Below, one piece after another: positions 17,608 through 25,784 of a stretch of DNA of 64,000 nucleotides (position 1 is the first letter of the stretch; every line of letters starts with the position of its first letter). The translations under genes were made by a program, and so were the position numbers. Under the pieces are notes generated by a model, which saw only the letters and a program-made list of their open reading frames with translations, had not been told where the DNA came from and made no database searches. Source of the stretch: Aequorivita soesokkakensis (GTDB lineage Bacteria; Bacteroidota; Bacteroidia; Flavobacteriales; Flavobacteriaceae); assembly GCF_001641085.1 (NCBI RefSeq), contig NZ_LXIE01000045.1, positions 62,001 through 126,000 on the forward strand, written 5' to 3'.

Positions 17608-18018
17608 TTATTTTTTTCTAAGTTCGTCACGAATTTCCATCAATAAATCTATTTCTGATGGGCCTGGAGGTGGTGCTGGAGCTTCTTCTTTTTTGGCTCT
17701 AACTTTTGCATAAGCTTTTACTATTAAAAACAATACAAAGCCAACAATCACCAAGTTTATCAAGGCATTGATCCAACGACCATACATAATTGCATTTTCT
17801 GGTTTGGCTACTTCTCCGTCTAGACCAATTACAGCAGGATCCAAGACATATTTTAGATCGGCAAAATCCATTCCGCCAGTAAAATGGCCAACGAGCGGCA
17901 TAATCATATCATTGGTAAATCCTGTAACAACAAGCCCCACGGCGCCTGCCAAAATTACAGCAACGGCAAGGTCTACCACATTGCCGGTCATAATAAAATC
18001 CCTAAATTCTTTTAACAT
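17608..18018 (-). CDS. mscL: Large-conductance mechanosensitive channel MscL
   Basis: This 136-residue protein matches the homopentameric MscL channel, the osmotic safety valve of the inner membrane. The N-terminal helix MLKEFRDFIMTGNVVDLAVA leads into TM1 (AVILAGAVGLVVTGF). A periplasmic loop follows, then TM2 (WINALINLVIVGFVLFLIV) and a charged C-terminal helical bundle segment (SEIDLLMEIRDELRKK). A proline-rich linker APAPPPGP precedes the bundle. It stands alone between alr and the terminator. Confidence 0.96.
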   Translation of the reverse strand: MLKEFRDFIMTGNVVDLAVAVILAGAVGLVVTGFTNDMIMPLVGHFTGGMDFADLKYVLDPAVIGLDGEVAKPENAIMYGRWINALINLVIVGFVLFLIVKAYAKVRAKKEEAPAPPPGPSEIDLLMEIRDELRKK

Positions 18019-18088
18019 GTTGATTGGTTTTTAGAAGTTAATAAACACTAATTTACTTAAAACTATTTATTTTTTTACCATCCACTGG

Positions 18089-19198
18089 TTAATTCCTACA
18101 AATAATCCGTTTTACTCTTTGTGAAACCGCTGTTATCAATTCATAGGAAATAGAATTTATTGCTGCCGATAATTCTTCAGCAGTTGTGGAAGGACCAAAA
18201 ATTATAGCTTCGTCACCTTCCTGGCAATCAATACTGGTTACATCTACCATTATCATATCCATACAAACGTTGCCGAGAATATGCGCCTTTTTTCCGTTTA
18301 TAGTTACCCAACCCTTGCCTTTTCCATAGGAACGCGGAATTCCATCAGCGTGGCCAATGGGAAGTGTTGCAGAAAGTGTAGCTTTTTCAGCTATAAACCC
18401 TCTATTGTAACCTACACTTTCGCCATTCTCAACTTTATGGATTTGCGATATAACAGTTTTTAAAGTGCCTACGGGTTTTAAATGTTTGTTTTCCTCTTTA
18501 TCATTTCCGAAGCCGTACAGGCCGATTCCCGTGCGGACCATATCAAAATGTGCTTCGGGGTAATTTATGATTCCTGAAGTATTTGCACAGTGAAGCAATG
18601 GCTTATAACCGATTTTGGAAATCAATTCTTCTGAAATTTTTCTGAAATTTTCAATCTGGCCAAGCGTGAAATCTTTCAGTTTTAAATCTTCGCTCGCAGC
18701 AAGATGCGAAAAAGCTGATTTCACTTTTACGCTTTGGGTTTTTGAAAGTGTTTCAGCAATAAAAGCAACATCACTTTCAACGAAACCCAAACGGTTCAAA
18801 CCCGTGTTGAATTTTAGATGGATTGGATAATTGGTCTGTTTTTTTTCTTCCGCAAAAGCGATAAATTCCTCCAACATTTTTCGGGAATAGATACTAGGCT
18901 CCAAACAGCGGTTCAATATTACTTCAAAATTAACGGGAAGCGGATGCAATACCAAAATTGGGGTTTCGATCTGTGAATTTCTGAGCGTTTCCCCTTCGTT
19001 GGCATAAGCAACTGCGAAATAATCAACGCCCAAATCAACCAATTCCTTTGCAATCACCACGGAATCGCTTCCGTAGGCAAAGGCTTTCACAACTGCCAAA
19101 ACTTTAGTGGCGGGCTTTAATTTTGAGGTAAGATACTTGTAATTATTGTCGAGCGCGTTAAGGTCAATCTCCAATAAGGTTTCGGTGGCTTTGGGCAT
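18089..19198 (-). CDS. alr: Alanine racemase
   Basis: This 369-residue PLP enzyme interconverts L- and D-alanine for peptidoglycan. The PLP lysine is Lys38 in AVVKAFAYGSD, where most family members read VVKADAYGHG. The second catalytic base is Tyr264 in SVGYNRGF. The usual GYADG motif here reads IGHADGIPRS, with His283 replacing a tyrosine that is not the catalytic one. NVCMDMIMVDV is the conserved cysteine-containing strand. The gene begins one base after the tdk stop, so the two are almost certainly cotranscribed. Confidence 0.94.
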   Translation of the reverse strand: MPKATETLLEIDLNALDNNYKYLTSKLKPATKVLAVVKAFAYGSDSVVIAKELVDLGVDYFAVAYANEGETLRNSQIETPILVLHPLPVNFEVILNRCLEPSIYSRKMLEEFIAFAEEKKQTNYPIHLKFNTGLNRLGFVESDVAFIAETLSKTQSVKVKSAFSHLAASEDLKLKDFTLGQIENFRKISEELISKIGYKPLLHCANTSGIINYPEAHFDMVRTGIGLYGFGNDKEENKHLKPVGTLKTVISQIHKVENGESVGYNRGFIAEKATLSATLPIGHADGIPRSYGKGKGWVTINGKKAHILGNVCMDMIMVDVTSIDCQEGDEAIIFGPSTTAEELSAAINSISYELITAVSQRVKRIICRN

Positions 19199-19199
19199 A

Positions 19200-19859
19200 T
19201 TATGCTTGTTTTCCAGTTTTTTCGGAAGCTTTGTTTTCGCTTAAATTTTCGGCATCTTTTACCTCCAGTTTCACTACTTTATCGCGAAGCTGTGCTTTAT
19301 AAAATGCAGCGCGGCTCAACGGTTCATATTCCTCAGTCTCGCCCAACAAAACAAGGGCTTCGCTTTTCGCTTTTCGGTAACTGTAGTTGGCAAGATTTCC
19401 GGTGCGGGTACAAACGGCGTGGACTTTGGTGACATATTCTGCAGTAGCCATTAACGCAGGCATTGGGCCAAAAGGGTTGCCTTTGTAATCCATATCCAAA
19501 CCTGCAACAATTACCCGAACCCCGCGATTGGCAAGGTCATTACAAACTTTTACTATTTCGTCATCAAAAAATTGGGCCTCATCAATGCCAACCACATCAC
19601 AGTTATCAGCCAAAATTGGGATGTTTGCCGCAGCCGGAACGGGCGTTGAGCGAATTTGGTTGCTATCGTGGCTGGTTACGGCGTCTTCAGCATAACGCGT
19701 ATCGATTGAAGGGGTGAAAATCTCAACTTTTTGACGTGCAAATTTGGCGCGTTTCAGCCGTCGGATAAGCTCTTCGGTCTTTCCTGAAAACATAGAACCG
19801 GAGATTACTTCAATCCAGCCAAATTGTTCTTTCTGATTTACTGTATTTTCAAGAAACAT
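19200..19859 (-). CDS. tdk: Thymidine kinase (type II)
   Basis: This 219-residue enzyme phosphorylates thymidine in the salvage pathway. [15 protein letters not shown] is the P-loop, [14 protein letters not shown] the Walker B with the catalytic glutamate, and [13 protein letters not shown] the lid region. The family usually binds a structural zinc with four cysteines in two CxxC-like pairs. Here the first reads VCTRTGN and the second [11 protein letters not shown], so at most one zinc ligand remains. The C terminus is a lysine- and glutamate-rich tail. It is the first gene of a tdk-alr unit. Confidence 0.94.
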   Translation of the reverse strand: MFLENTVNQKEQFGWIEVISGSMFSGKTEELIRRLKRAKFARQKVEIFTPSIDTRYAEDAVTSHDSNQIRSTPVPAAANIPILADNCDVVGIDEAQFFDDEIVKVCNDLANRGVRVIVAGLDMDYKGNPFGPMPALMATAEYVTKVHAVCTRTGNLANYSYRKAKSEALVLLGETEEYEPLSRAAFYKAQLRDKVVKLEVKDAENLSENKASEKTGKQA

Positions 19860-19974
19860 AGTTTAAATTTACGCGAAACATTGCCCATTAATTAACTTTC
19901 CAAACGATTGTTCAACTTGAAGATTGCTTGAAACCATCATTAATTGCAGGATTTAAACAAGAAAACAAAAATAG

Positions 19975-20005
19975 TTGACGTTTACATAAAGGATGCGTAA
20001 ATTTA
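19975..20005 (+). promoter_or_regulatory. Putative promoter of the 263-residue unknown gene
   Basis: TTG at 19975-19977 and TAAATTTA at 19998-20005 are separated by 20 bp, close to the Bacteroidota pattern TTG-N17-23-TAnnTTTG with one mismatch. The ATG lies 38 bp further on. Confidence 0.4.
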
Positions 20006-20043
20006 TAAAAACAAAATAGAAATTCGGTTTAATTTAAAAAGAT

Positions 20044-20835
20044 ATGAAGAAGAAACTCCGCGAGCAACTTACAGTGCTGGCAAAGCAATTAATTGAAGAA
20101 GAAAAAACGTTTAAAACCGCTTCCGTTAAGGGATTGGTGGGCGAACTCTATGAAAAGTTGACAGTGCTCGAATATCTTGAAAATCAACTGGAAGACAATG
20201 CTGAAAAACCAATTGCAGCGGCTTTAGACTCTAAAAGTTTCCGTGAGGAAAATTGGTTTACCGAGCCCGAGCCTGTGCCGCAGCCCGAACACAAGGAAGA
20301 TCTTATTGAACCTTTGATGGAAAAAATTAAAGATATCGTTGCACAAATGCCGGAGGAAAGCGAGCGCATTGATGAATTGTTGGATGAATTGCTTCCTAAA
20401 AACCAAGAAACCGCTTCCGTTGAAGCGCCGCAAAAAGCTGAAGTAAAATTCACGAAAAACGATTTAGAGGAATTTGCTTCAAACTATCAGCAAATGCCCG
20501 AGTTTGAACGAAAAACTATGGAGCTTTTTCCAAAATCCGTTGAAGGAACCCAAGCCAGTAAAACAATGACCGAGTCACGGGCAAAATCGTTGAATGATAC
20601 TATTAACAAAGGTTTGAACATAGGCCTAAACGACCGTTTAGCTTTTATAAAACATCTTTTTGAAGGACAGGCCGAAGACTATACCCGCGTGCTTTCACAG
20701 ATAAATACCATGGAAAATTTTGAGGAAGCCCAAAGCTTTATAAAAGGCAAGGTGAAACCAGATTACAATTATTGGCTCAACAAAGAAGAATATTCAGAAC
20801 GATTTATGAATATTATTGAAAAGAGTTTTAATTAA
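20044..20835 (+). CDS. Conserved-looking hypothetical protein, helical, cytoplasmic
   Basis: I do not recognise this 263-residue protein. It has no signal peptide or membrane segment. Residues about 1-60 are charged and helical (MKKKLREQLTVLAKQLIEEE). Residues about 70-150 are acidic and low in complexity, rich in E, P and K, probably disordered. The C-terminal ~90 residues (LNDTINKGLNIGLNDRLAFI ... FIKGKVKPDYNYW) look like a compact helical domain. It is followed by the DoxX gene after 12 bp and by rsmI, so it probably shares their transcript. The order of a helix, acidic linker and folded end would suit an adaptor or assembly factor, but that is speculation. Confidence 0.75.
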   Translation: MKKKLREQLTVLAKQLIEEEKTFKTASVKGLVGELYEKLTVLEYLENQLEDNAEKPIAAALDSKSFREENWFTEPEPVPQPEHKEDLIEPLMEKIKDIVAQMPEESERIDELLDELLPKNQETASVEAPQKAEVKFTKNDLEEFASNYQQMPEFERKTMELFPKSVEGTQASKTMTESRAKSLNDTINKGLNIGLNDRLAFIKHLFEGQAEDYTRVLSQINTMENFEEAQSFIKGKVKPDYNYWLNKEEYSERFMNIIEKSFN

Positions 20836-20847
20836 ATTCCACATTTT

Positions 20848-21204
20848 ATGACAGCCCAAAAAACCATCTACTGGATAGCCACAGGGCTGCTCAGCGCTTT
20901 GTTTTTGTACTCCGCATTTATGTATTTAACAGATACGGCGGTAATTGAAGGTTATTATCAGGATTACCAATATCCATCCTATTTAGTAATACCAATGGCA
21001 CTTGCAAAAATTTTGGCAATCGTTTTCATCCTTTTACGAAAACCGAAATGGGTCATGGAATGGGCCTATGCTGGATTATTTTTTGATATGGTCTTGGCTA
21101 GTTTTGTTCACTACCGCGTTGATGATCCAGGTATAACGCTTCCTTTACTTGGAATTCTATTTTTGTTAATTTCTTATTTCTTCGGAAAAACGGTACGTCC
21201 ATAA
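20848..21204 (+). CDS. DoxX-like membrane protein (DoxX_2 type)
   Basis: This 118-residue protein has four hydrophobic helices. IYWIATGLLSALFLYSAFMY is the first, and YPSYLVIPMALAKILAIVFI carries the conserved YPxYL...KxL pattern of the DoxX_2 subfamily. The inner-membrane function is unknown. It is separated from rsmI by 3 bp and from the upstream unknown gene by 12 bp. It is not closely similar to the DoxX protein at 15986. Confidence 0.8.
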   Translation: MTAQKTIYWIATGLLSALFLYSAFMYLTDTAVIEGYYQDYQYPSYLVIPMALAKILAIVFILLRKPKWVMEWAYAGLFFDMVLASFVHYRVDDPGITLPLLGILFLLISYFFGKTVRP

Positions 21205-21207
21205 ATT

Positions 21208-21885
21208 ATGACGGGAAAACTTTACTTGGTCCCCACGCCCATTGGCAATCTAAAAGATATGACCTTTCGCGCTATTGAAGTGTTGAAGGAAGTAGATTTA
21301 ATTCTCGCTGAAGATACCCGAAATAGTGGAAAACTGCTGAAGCATTTTGAAATAGGCACCCAAATGCATTCCCACCACATGCACAACGAGCACAAAACCG
21401 TGGAGGGTATTGTAAAACGAATTCAAAATGGTGAAAATATTGCCTTGATAAGCGATGCCGGAACCCCGGCAATTAGCGATCCCGGATTTTTACTTACGCG
21501 TGCCTGTGTGGAAGTTGGTATAGAAGTGGATTGCCTTCCCGGCGCCACCGCTTTTGTGCCAGCGCTTGTAAATAGTGGGTTTCCGAATGACAAATTTGTT
21601 TTTGAAGGTTTTCTTCCCGTAAAAAAAGGAAGGCAAACCCGACTCGAACTTTTGGCCGAAGAAACCCGAACCATTATTTTTTACGAATCGCCCCACAAGC
21701 TGCTGAAAACACTTGCTCAATTTGTGGAATATTTTGGCGCTGACAGACAAGTTTCCGTTTCACGAGAATTGACAAAACTGCACGAAGAAACCGTTCGTGG
21801 TTCTGCTGAAGAAGTTTTAAAGCATTTTGAAAACAAGCCACCTAAAGGAGAAATTGTAATTGTTGTGAAAGGAAAAGTTGATTAA
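21208..21885 (+). CDS. rsmI: 16S rRNA (cytidine-1402-2'-O)-methyltransferase
   Basis: This 225-residue SAM-dependent enzyme methylates C1402 of 16S rRNA. LYLVPTPIGNLKDMTFRAIE at the N terminus, LAEDTRNSGKLLKHF, and SDAGTPAISDPGFLL are the RsmI signatures of the tetrapyrrole-methylase fold, and FLPVKKGRQTRL is the RNA-contact segment. The length is slightly below the proteobacterial form because the C-terminal extension is absent, as is usual in Bacteroidota. The stop shares TTAA with the convergent CMD-family gene. Confidence 0.95.
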   Translation: MTGKLYLVPTPIGNLKDMTFRAIEVLKEVDLILAEDTRNSGKLLKHFEIGTQMHSHHMHNEHKTVEGIVKRIQNGENIALISDAGTPAISDPGFLLTRACVEVGIEVDCLPGATAFVPALVNSGFPNDKFVFEGFLPVKKGRQTRLELLAEETRTIIFYESPHKLLKTLAQFVEYFGADRQVSVSRELTKLHEETVRGSAEEVLKHFENKPPKGEIVIVVKGKVD

Positions 21886-22472
21886 ACGTGCTTCCCTTTA
21901 TCCCACCCATGCTTCCCAAGATACTGCTCCCCGCTTTCCACAGCGCCCTCTTCAATAGAAGTTCCCATAGAATCGTTCCAACGGTTTAAATAGCCAAATA
22001 GCGAAATAACGCCGAGCATTTCCACAATTTCGCCTTCATTCCAATATTTGTAGAGTCTCTCTTTAATTTTATCATCAACAGTATTTGGTACTTGGCTCGC
22101 GGCCAATGAAAAATCGAGTGCAGCGCGTTCCGCTTCTGAAAATGCTGAATGGGTTCTATATTCCCAAATATTATCAAGCTGTTCCTGCTCTGCCCCGTAG
22201 CGTTCGGCAGCGCGGATGGCATGCGCTTGGCAATAGCGGCAACCCGTGGCATTGCTGCTCACCCAAGCAATCATACGTTTTAAAGCTGAAGTTACACGCC
22301 CCTCATTTGCCATTACGGCTTTATTCAAGTTTATAAAAGCTTTGCTGATTGCCGGACGGTGCTGCATGGTGAGCACGCTGTTTGGGCAAAAGCCAAGCGT
22401 TTCGTTGAAAAATTCTGCCAATTGTTTTGTTTCGGCATCGTGGTTTGGGGAAAGTGGGGTTACTAATGGCAT
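21882..22472 (-). CDS. Carboxymuconolactone decarboxylase / AhpD-like (peroxidase-related) protein
   Basis: This 196-residue all-helical protein has the CMD signature: VSSNATGCRYCQAHAIRAA carries the redox CxxC and the conserved histidine three residues later. NEGEIVEMLGVISLFGYLNR is the second typical helix. AhpD-like relatives act as peroxidases or reduce peroxiredoxin; some subfamily members are described only as peroxidase-related. The motif supports a thiol-disulfide activity, but partners are not encoded nearby. It is convergent with rsmI. Confidence 0.88.
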   Translation of the reverse strand: MPLVTPLSPNHDAETKQLAEFFNETLGFCPNSVLTMQHRPAISKAFINLNKAVMANEGRVTSALKRMIAWVSSNATGCRYCQAHAIRAAERYGAEQEQLDNIWEYRTHSAFSEAERAALDFSLAASQVPNTVDDKIKERLYKYWNEGEIVEMLGVISLFGYLNRWNDSMGTSIEEGAVESGEQYLGKHGWDKGKHV

Positions 22473-22611
22473 TTTTAACTATTTTTGAAATTCCAAAATA
22501 CAAAATAGAATTTGTAATTTTACAACTCTCCCCGTTATTTAATAATCACACCCAATCCGAATTTTGGAATTTTGGAATTTGTAATTTTGAACTTTGGAAT
22601 TTACAAAATAT

Positions 22612-24303
22612 ATGCGCTGGACCCTAAAACCAAAACCCGATCCCGAAAAAGTAAATTCACTTTCAAAAACCTTGAAAGTTGAACCAATACTTGCTTCACT
22701 TTTAATTCAGCGTGGTGTGGAAACTTTTGAGGAAGCTGAAAAATTTTTTCGGCCAAGTTTGGAAGATTTGCACGACCCCTTTTTAATGATGGATATGGGA
22801 AAAGCCGTATCCCGAATTGAAAAAGCAATTGAAAACGAAGAAAATATTTTGATCTACGGAGATTATGATGTGGACGGAACTACAAGCGTAGCGCTGCTTT
22901 CTTCCTATTTAAAAAGTTTTTATTTAAACATTTCAACCTACATTCCAGATAGGTATGATGAAGGCTACGGAGTTTCCTTTAAAGGAATTGATTATGCCGA
23001 GGACAATGGTTTTTCGCTGATTATCGCTTTGGATTGTGGCATAAAAGCCATCGACAAAGTTGCATATGCTTCCGAAAAAAATATCGATTTTATAATCTGT
23101 GATCACCACCGCCCAGGGAAGGAAATTCCAAAAGCTGTCGCGGTGCTGGATCCAAAAAGGGAAGATTGCGAATATCCGTACAAAGAACTCTGCGGTTGCG
23201 GCGTTGGCTTTAAATTGATTCAGGCTTTAGCCGAAAAAAGAGGATTACAGCTTGAGGATTTACTGCTTTATTTAGATTTGGTCGCCACCGCAATTGCTGC
23301 GGATATTGTACCAATAACTGGCGAAAACAGAATTCTTGCACATTACGGATTGAAAGTGATAAACAGCAATCCGCGAACGGGAATTCAGGCAATTTTGAAG
23401 CAAGTGAAAAAAGAAATCCTTACAATCACTGATGTGGTTTTTATCATTGCCCCGCGAATAAATGCCGCTGGACGGATGAAACACGGAAACCACGCTGTTA
23501 CTTTGCTTACTGAAAACGATTTTGAAAAAGCGGAAACCTACGCAGCTGAAATTGAAAGCTTCAACAGGGATCGCAGGGAAGCTGACAAACAAATTACCGA
23601 GGAAGCCCTTCAGCAAATTATTCAAAATAAGGAGGAAGAACGAAAAACCACAGTGGTTTATCAAGAAAACTGGCACAAAGGCGTTATCGGTATCGTGGCT
23701 TCCCGCTTGACGGAAACCTATTATCGTCCTACTTTGGTTTTTACAAAAAGTGGTGAGAAGCTTGCCGCTTCCGCGCGTTCCGTAAAAGGATTTGATGTTT
23801 ATAATGCATTGGAAAGTTGTTCGGAACACATTGAGCAATTCGGCGGACATATGTATGCTGCGGGATTGACCTTGTTTGAAAAAGATTTTGAAAATTTCAA
23901 AAATGCATTTGAACGTGTGGTTTCCGAAACCATCGAGCCGCATTTGCTAACACCTGAAATAAAGATTGATGCTGAAATAGATTTGGAAGACATCACTCCA
24001 AAATTTTTCAGAATATTGAAACAATTTGCACCCTTCGGCCCAGGAAATATGACTCCAACATTTATGACCCAAAACCTAAAAGACACTGGCTGGGGAAAAT
24101 GTGTGGGCGAAGATAAAACGCATCTCCGCGTTGTAGTGAAACAGGGGAATTCAAATCAATTTACGGGAATAGGTTTTGGGCTGGCTGAAAAAAGCGATAT
24201 CGCCTGCAACGGAAAACCCTTTAAAGCGGCTTATTGCATTGATGAAAATGAATGGCAGGGAAATGTGAGTTTACAGCTTCGCTTAAAAGATATTTTGGAA
24301 TAA
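22612..24303 (+). CDS. recJ: Single-stranded-DNA-specific exonuclease RecJ
   Basis: This 563-residue enzyme degrades single-stranded DNA 5'-to-3' in recombination and repair. I use the ATG opening MRWTLKPKPD, which matches the family; an earlier ATG adds six residues. The DHH-family motifs are ILIYGDYDVDGTTSVALL, ALDCGIK, CDHHRPGKE and APRINAAGRMKHG. DHHA1 residues lie in RSVKGFDVYNAL and QFGGHMYAAGL, and the OB-like C-terminal part includes APFGPGNMTPTF. An AT-rich repeat of TTTGGAATTT-like words precedes the start. Confidence 0.95.
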   Translation: MRWTLKPKPDPEKVNSLSKTLKVEPILASLLIQRGVETFEEAEKFFRPSLEDLHDPFLMMDMGKAVSRIEKAIENEENILIYGDYDVDGTTSVALLSSYLKSFYLNISTYIPDRYDEGYGVSFKGIDYAEDNGFSLIIALDCGIKAIDKVAYASEKNIDFIICDHHRPGKEIPKAVAVLDPKREDCEYPYKELCGCGVGFKLIQALAEKRGLQLEDLLLYLDLVATAIAADIVPITGENRILAHYGLKVINSNPRTGIQAILKQVKKEILTITDVVFIIAPRINAAGRMKHGNHAVTLLTENDFEKAETYAAEIESFNRDRREADKQITEEALQQIIQNKEEERKTTVVYQENWHKGVIGIVASRLTETYYRPTLVFTKSGEKLAASARSVKGFDVYNALESCSEHIEQFGGHMYAAGLTLFEKDFENFKNAFERVVSETIEPHLLTPEIKIDAEIDLEDITPKFFRILKQFAPFGPGNMTPTFMTQNLKDTGWGKCVGEDKTHLRVVVKQGNSNQFTGIGFGLAEKSDIACNGKPFKAAYCIDENEWQGNVSLQLRLKDILE

Positions 24304-24309
24304 ATGACA

Positions 24310-24329
24310 GGTCGAGCGCAGTCGAGACC
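24310..24329. repeat. Dispersed 20-bp palindromic repeat, copy 1
   Basis: GGTCGAGCGCAGTCGAGACC lies 6 bp after the recJ stop. It matches copy 2 at 51420-51439 at 18 of 20 positions. The two differences (positions 4 and 17) are compensating, so the outer arms stay complementary. Confidence 0.75.
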
Positions 24330-24333
24330 TCTC

Positions 24334-25095
24334 TTAAGAAGTTTGAAATGTTTTCATCTCAAAGGTTTCCCCATCAAAAACACCGTAGGTATAATGGTTA
24401 ATCCAATCGCCAAGATTATAATAGGTGGAATTTTCGCCTACCTTAATTTCCATCGGCAAATGGCGGTGCCCGAAAACAAAGTAATCAAAATGCTTGCTTT
24501 CCAGTTTTCGTTTTGAGTATTGCGCAAGCCATTCTTTTTCCTCGCCCAAAAATTCTTTGTCCTCATCGCCGGAAATCAACTTGTTTTTTACTGAAAGGTG
24601 CTGTGCCACACGCACCCCAATATCCGGATGCAACCATCGAAAAAGCCATTTTGAAAACGGATTGGTAAAAACTTTCTTCATCCGCTTGTACCCTTTGTCG
24701 CCCGGCCCTTTACCATCGCCGTGGCCAATAAAAAAATGCTTGTTGTTGAAAACAAATTCCTTTGGGTCGTGATAAACCGGAATGTTCAATTCCTTTTCAA
24801 AATAATCGTGCATCCACAAATCGTGGTTGCCCACAAAAAAGTGGATTTGAATGCCATTGTCGCGAAGTTCTGCAAGTTTGCCCAAAGTTCGCACAAAGCC
24901 TTTCGGCACCACGGTTCTGTATTCAAACCAAAAATCAAAAAGGTCGCCGAGGAGAAAAATCACTTCGGCATCGTACTTAATGCTGTCCAGCCATTTCACA
25001 AAAATCTTTTCGCGCGGCAAGCTTTCCGCCTGTGTGGGCGCGCCAAGGTGGTTATCGCTAGAAAAGTATATTTTTTTGCCCTGTGGGATTTGCAT
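24334..25095 (-). CDS. lpxH: UDP-2,3-diacylglucosamine diphosphatase LpxH-type
   Basis: This 253-residue metallophosphoesterase makes lipid X from UDP-2,3-diacylglucosamine at the cytoplasmic face of the inner membrane. The metal-binding motifs are in the usual order: IYFSSDNHLGAP, FLLGDLFDFWFEY, FFVGNHDLWMHDYF, FFIGHGDGKGPGD and FDYFVFGHRHLP. I prefer the second ATG (MQIPQGKKIYF); the first adds two residues. It converges on recJ with the short palindromic repeat between them. Confidence 0.92.
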   Translation of the reverse strand: MQIPQGKKIYFSSDNHLGAPTQAESLPREKIFVKWLDSIKYDAEVIFLLGDLFDFWFEYRTVVPKGFVRTLGKLAELRDNGIQIHFFVGNHDLWMHDYFEKELNIPVYHDPKEFVFNNKHFFIGHGDGKGPGDKGYKRMKKVFTNPFSKWLFRWLHPDIGVRVAQHLSVKNKLISGDEDKEFLGEEKEWLAQYSKRKLESKHFDYFVFGHRHLPMEIKVGENSTYYNLGDWINHYTYGVFDGETFEMKTFQTS

Positions 25096-25121
25096 ATTCA
25101 AAGATAGGAAACTGTTTCGGT

Positions 25122-25571
25122 TTAATTATCTCCAGCAAACCACTCTGCATAGCTGCTATCGGTTTCCTGTAGCCGTAAGGAGTGAAGCATTATATTTTTA
25201 GGAAGACGTTTTTTTATTTTTTCAGAAAAATCAATCACCATCATTTCGCTGGTGGGCTGGTAATCCACGAGCAATACACTGTGCCCACGATCGCTCAATT
25301 CCTTTGCCAATTCAACGTGGGGCGTGTTCTTGTTGAAAACCGTGGCGTGGTCAAAAACATCCACAATTTCTTCTTTTACAATTTTTTTTAGGTCGCCAAA
25401 ATCGATTACCATCCCAAATTTCACGTTGTCGATATCTTCAATGGGCGTGCCGATAACGGTTACCGAAAGCTTATAACTGTGGCCGTGTACATTTCTGCAT
25501 TTGCCGTCGTAGCCGTAAAGCGCGTGTCCGGTTTCAAAAGAAAAAATCTTGGTAATGCGTATCTGCTCCAT
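25122..25571 (-). CDS. queD: 6-carboxy-5,6,7,8-tetrahydropterin synthase (QueD/PTPS family)
   Basis: This 149-residue protein belongs to the QueD/6-pyruvoyl-tetrahydropterin synthase family of the queuosine pathway. FSFETGHALYGY carries the first zinc histidine, GKCRNVHGHSYKLSV the catalytic cysteine and the other two zinc histidines, and FDHATVFNKNTP the catalytic Asp-His pair. It makes 6-carboxytetrahydropterin from dihydroneopterin triphosphate in the cytoplasm. It lies upstream of lpxH on the same strand, with a 26-bp gap. Confidence 0.92.
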   Translation of the reverse strand: MEQIRITKIFSFETGHALYGYDGKCRNVHGHSYKLSVTVIGTPIEDIDNVKFGMVIDFGDLKKIVKEEIVDVFDHATVFNKNTPHVELAKELSDRGHSVLLVDYQPTSEMMVIDFSEKIKKRLPKNIMLHSLRLQETDSSYAEWFAGDN

Positions 25572-25643
25572 TGTATAAAGTTGGGCAACAAAGATACAAT
25601 TTTATACGCCCACGTTTTAAAATATGGCTTTTGAAAAAAGCAG

Positions 25644-25709
25644 ACGTTGTTTTCTCTAAAACCGCACGTGGTTTTGTTTAAAAGTACACGTGGTTTCTTC
25701 CTAAAGAAG
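25644..25709. repeat. Three 22-bp tandem repeats upstream of the 2OG-Fe(II) oxygenase gene
   Basis: Units begin at 25644, 25666 and 25688, exactly 22 bp apart. Each starts ACGT[T/G]GTTT, has a pyrimidine-rich centre and then TAAA. The units differ at several positions, so this is not a recent slippage product. A period of two helical turns places the same bases on one face of the DNA, as expected of an array of regulator sites. They end 43 bp before the -7 box at 25753. Confidence 0.75.
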
Positions 25710-25752
25710 CTTATCTTTTTAACTTATGAAAAAAACCAATCGATTTCTGCAC

Positions 25753-25760
25753 TATATTTG
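25753..25760 (+). promoter_or_regulatory. Putative -7 box of the 2OG-Fe(II) oxygenase gene
   Basis: TATATTTG is a perfect fit to TAnnTTTG, 24 bp before the chosen ATG at 25785. It rules against the long ORF start at 25647, which would lie upstream of the promoter. Confidence 0.6.
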
Positions 25761-25784
25761 CCCACTTTTTTAAAGAATCCAAAA

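Noticed and set aside
18089-19198. Loss of the catalytic tyrosine in alanine racemase
   Set aside because: The replaced residue (His283 in IGHADG) is not the catalytic one; the catalytic tyrosine is present in VGYNRG.
25644-25709. Short direct repeats as a CRISPR array
   Set aside because: The period is 22 bp with no unique spacers, only three units and no cas genes.
25647-25784. Longer start of the 2OG-Fe(II) oxygenase
   Set aside because: The extension is encoded across the 22-bp repeats and the promoter box and has no family match.
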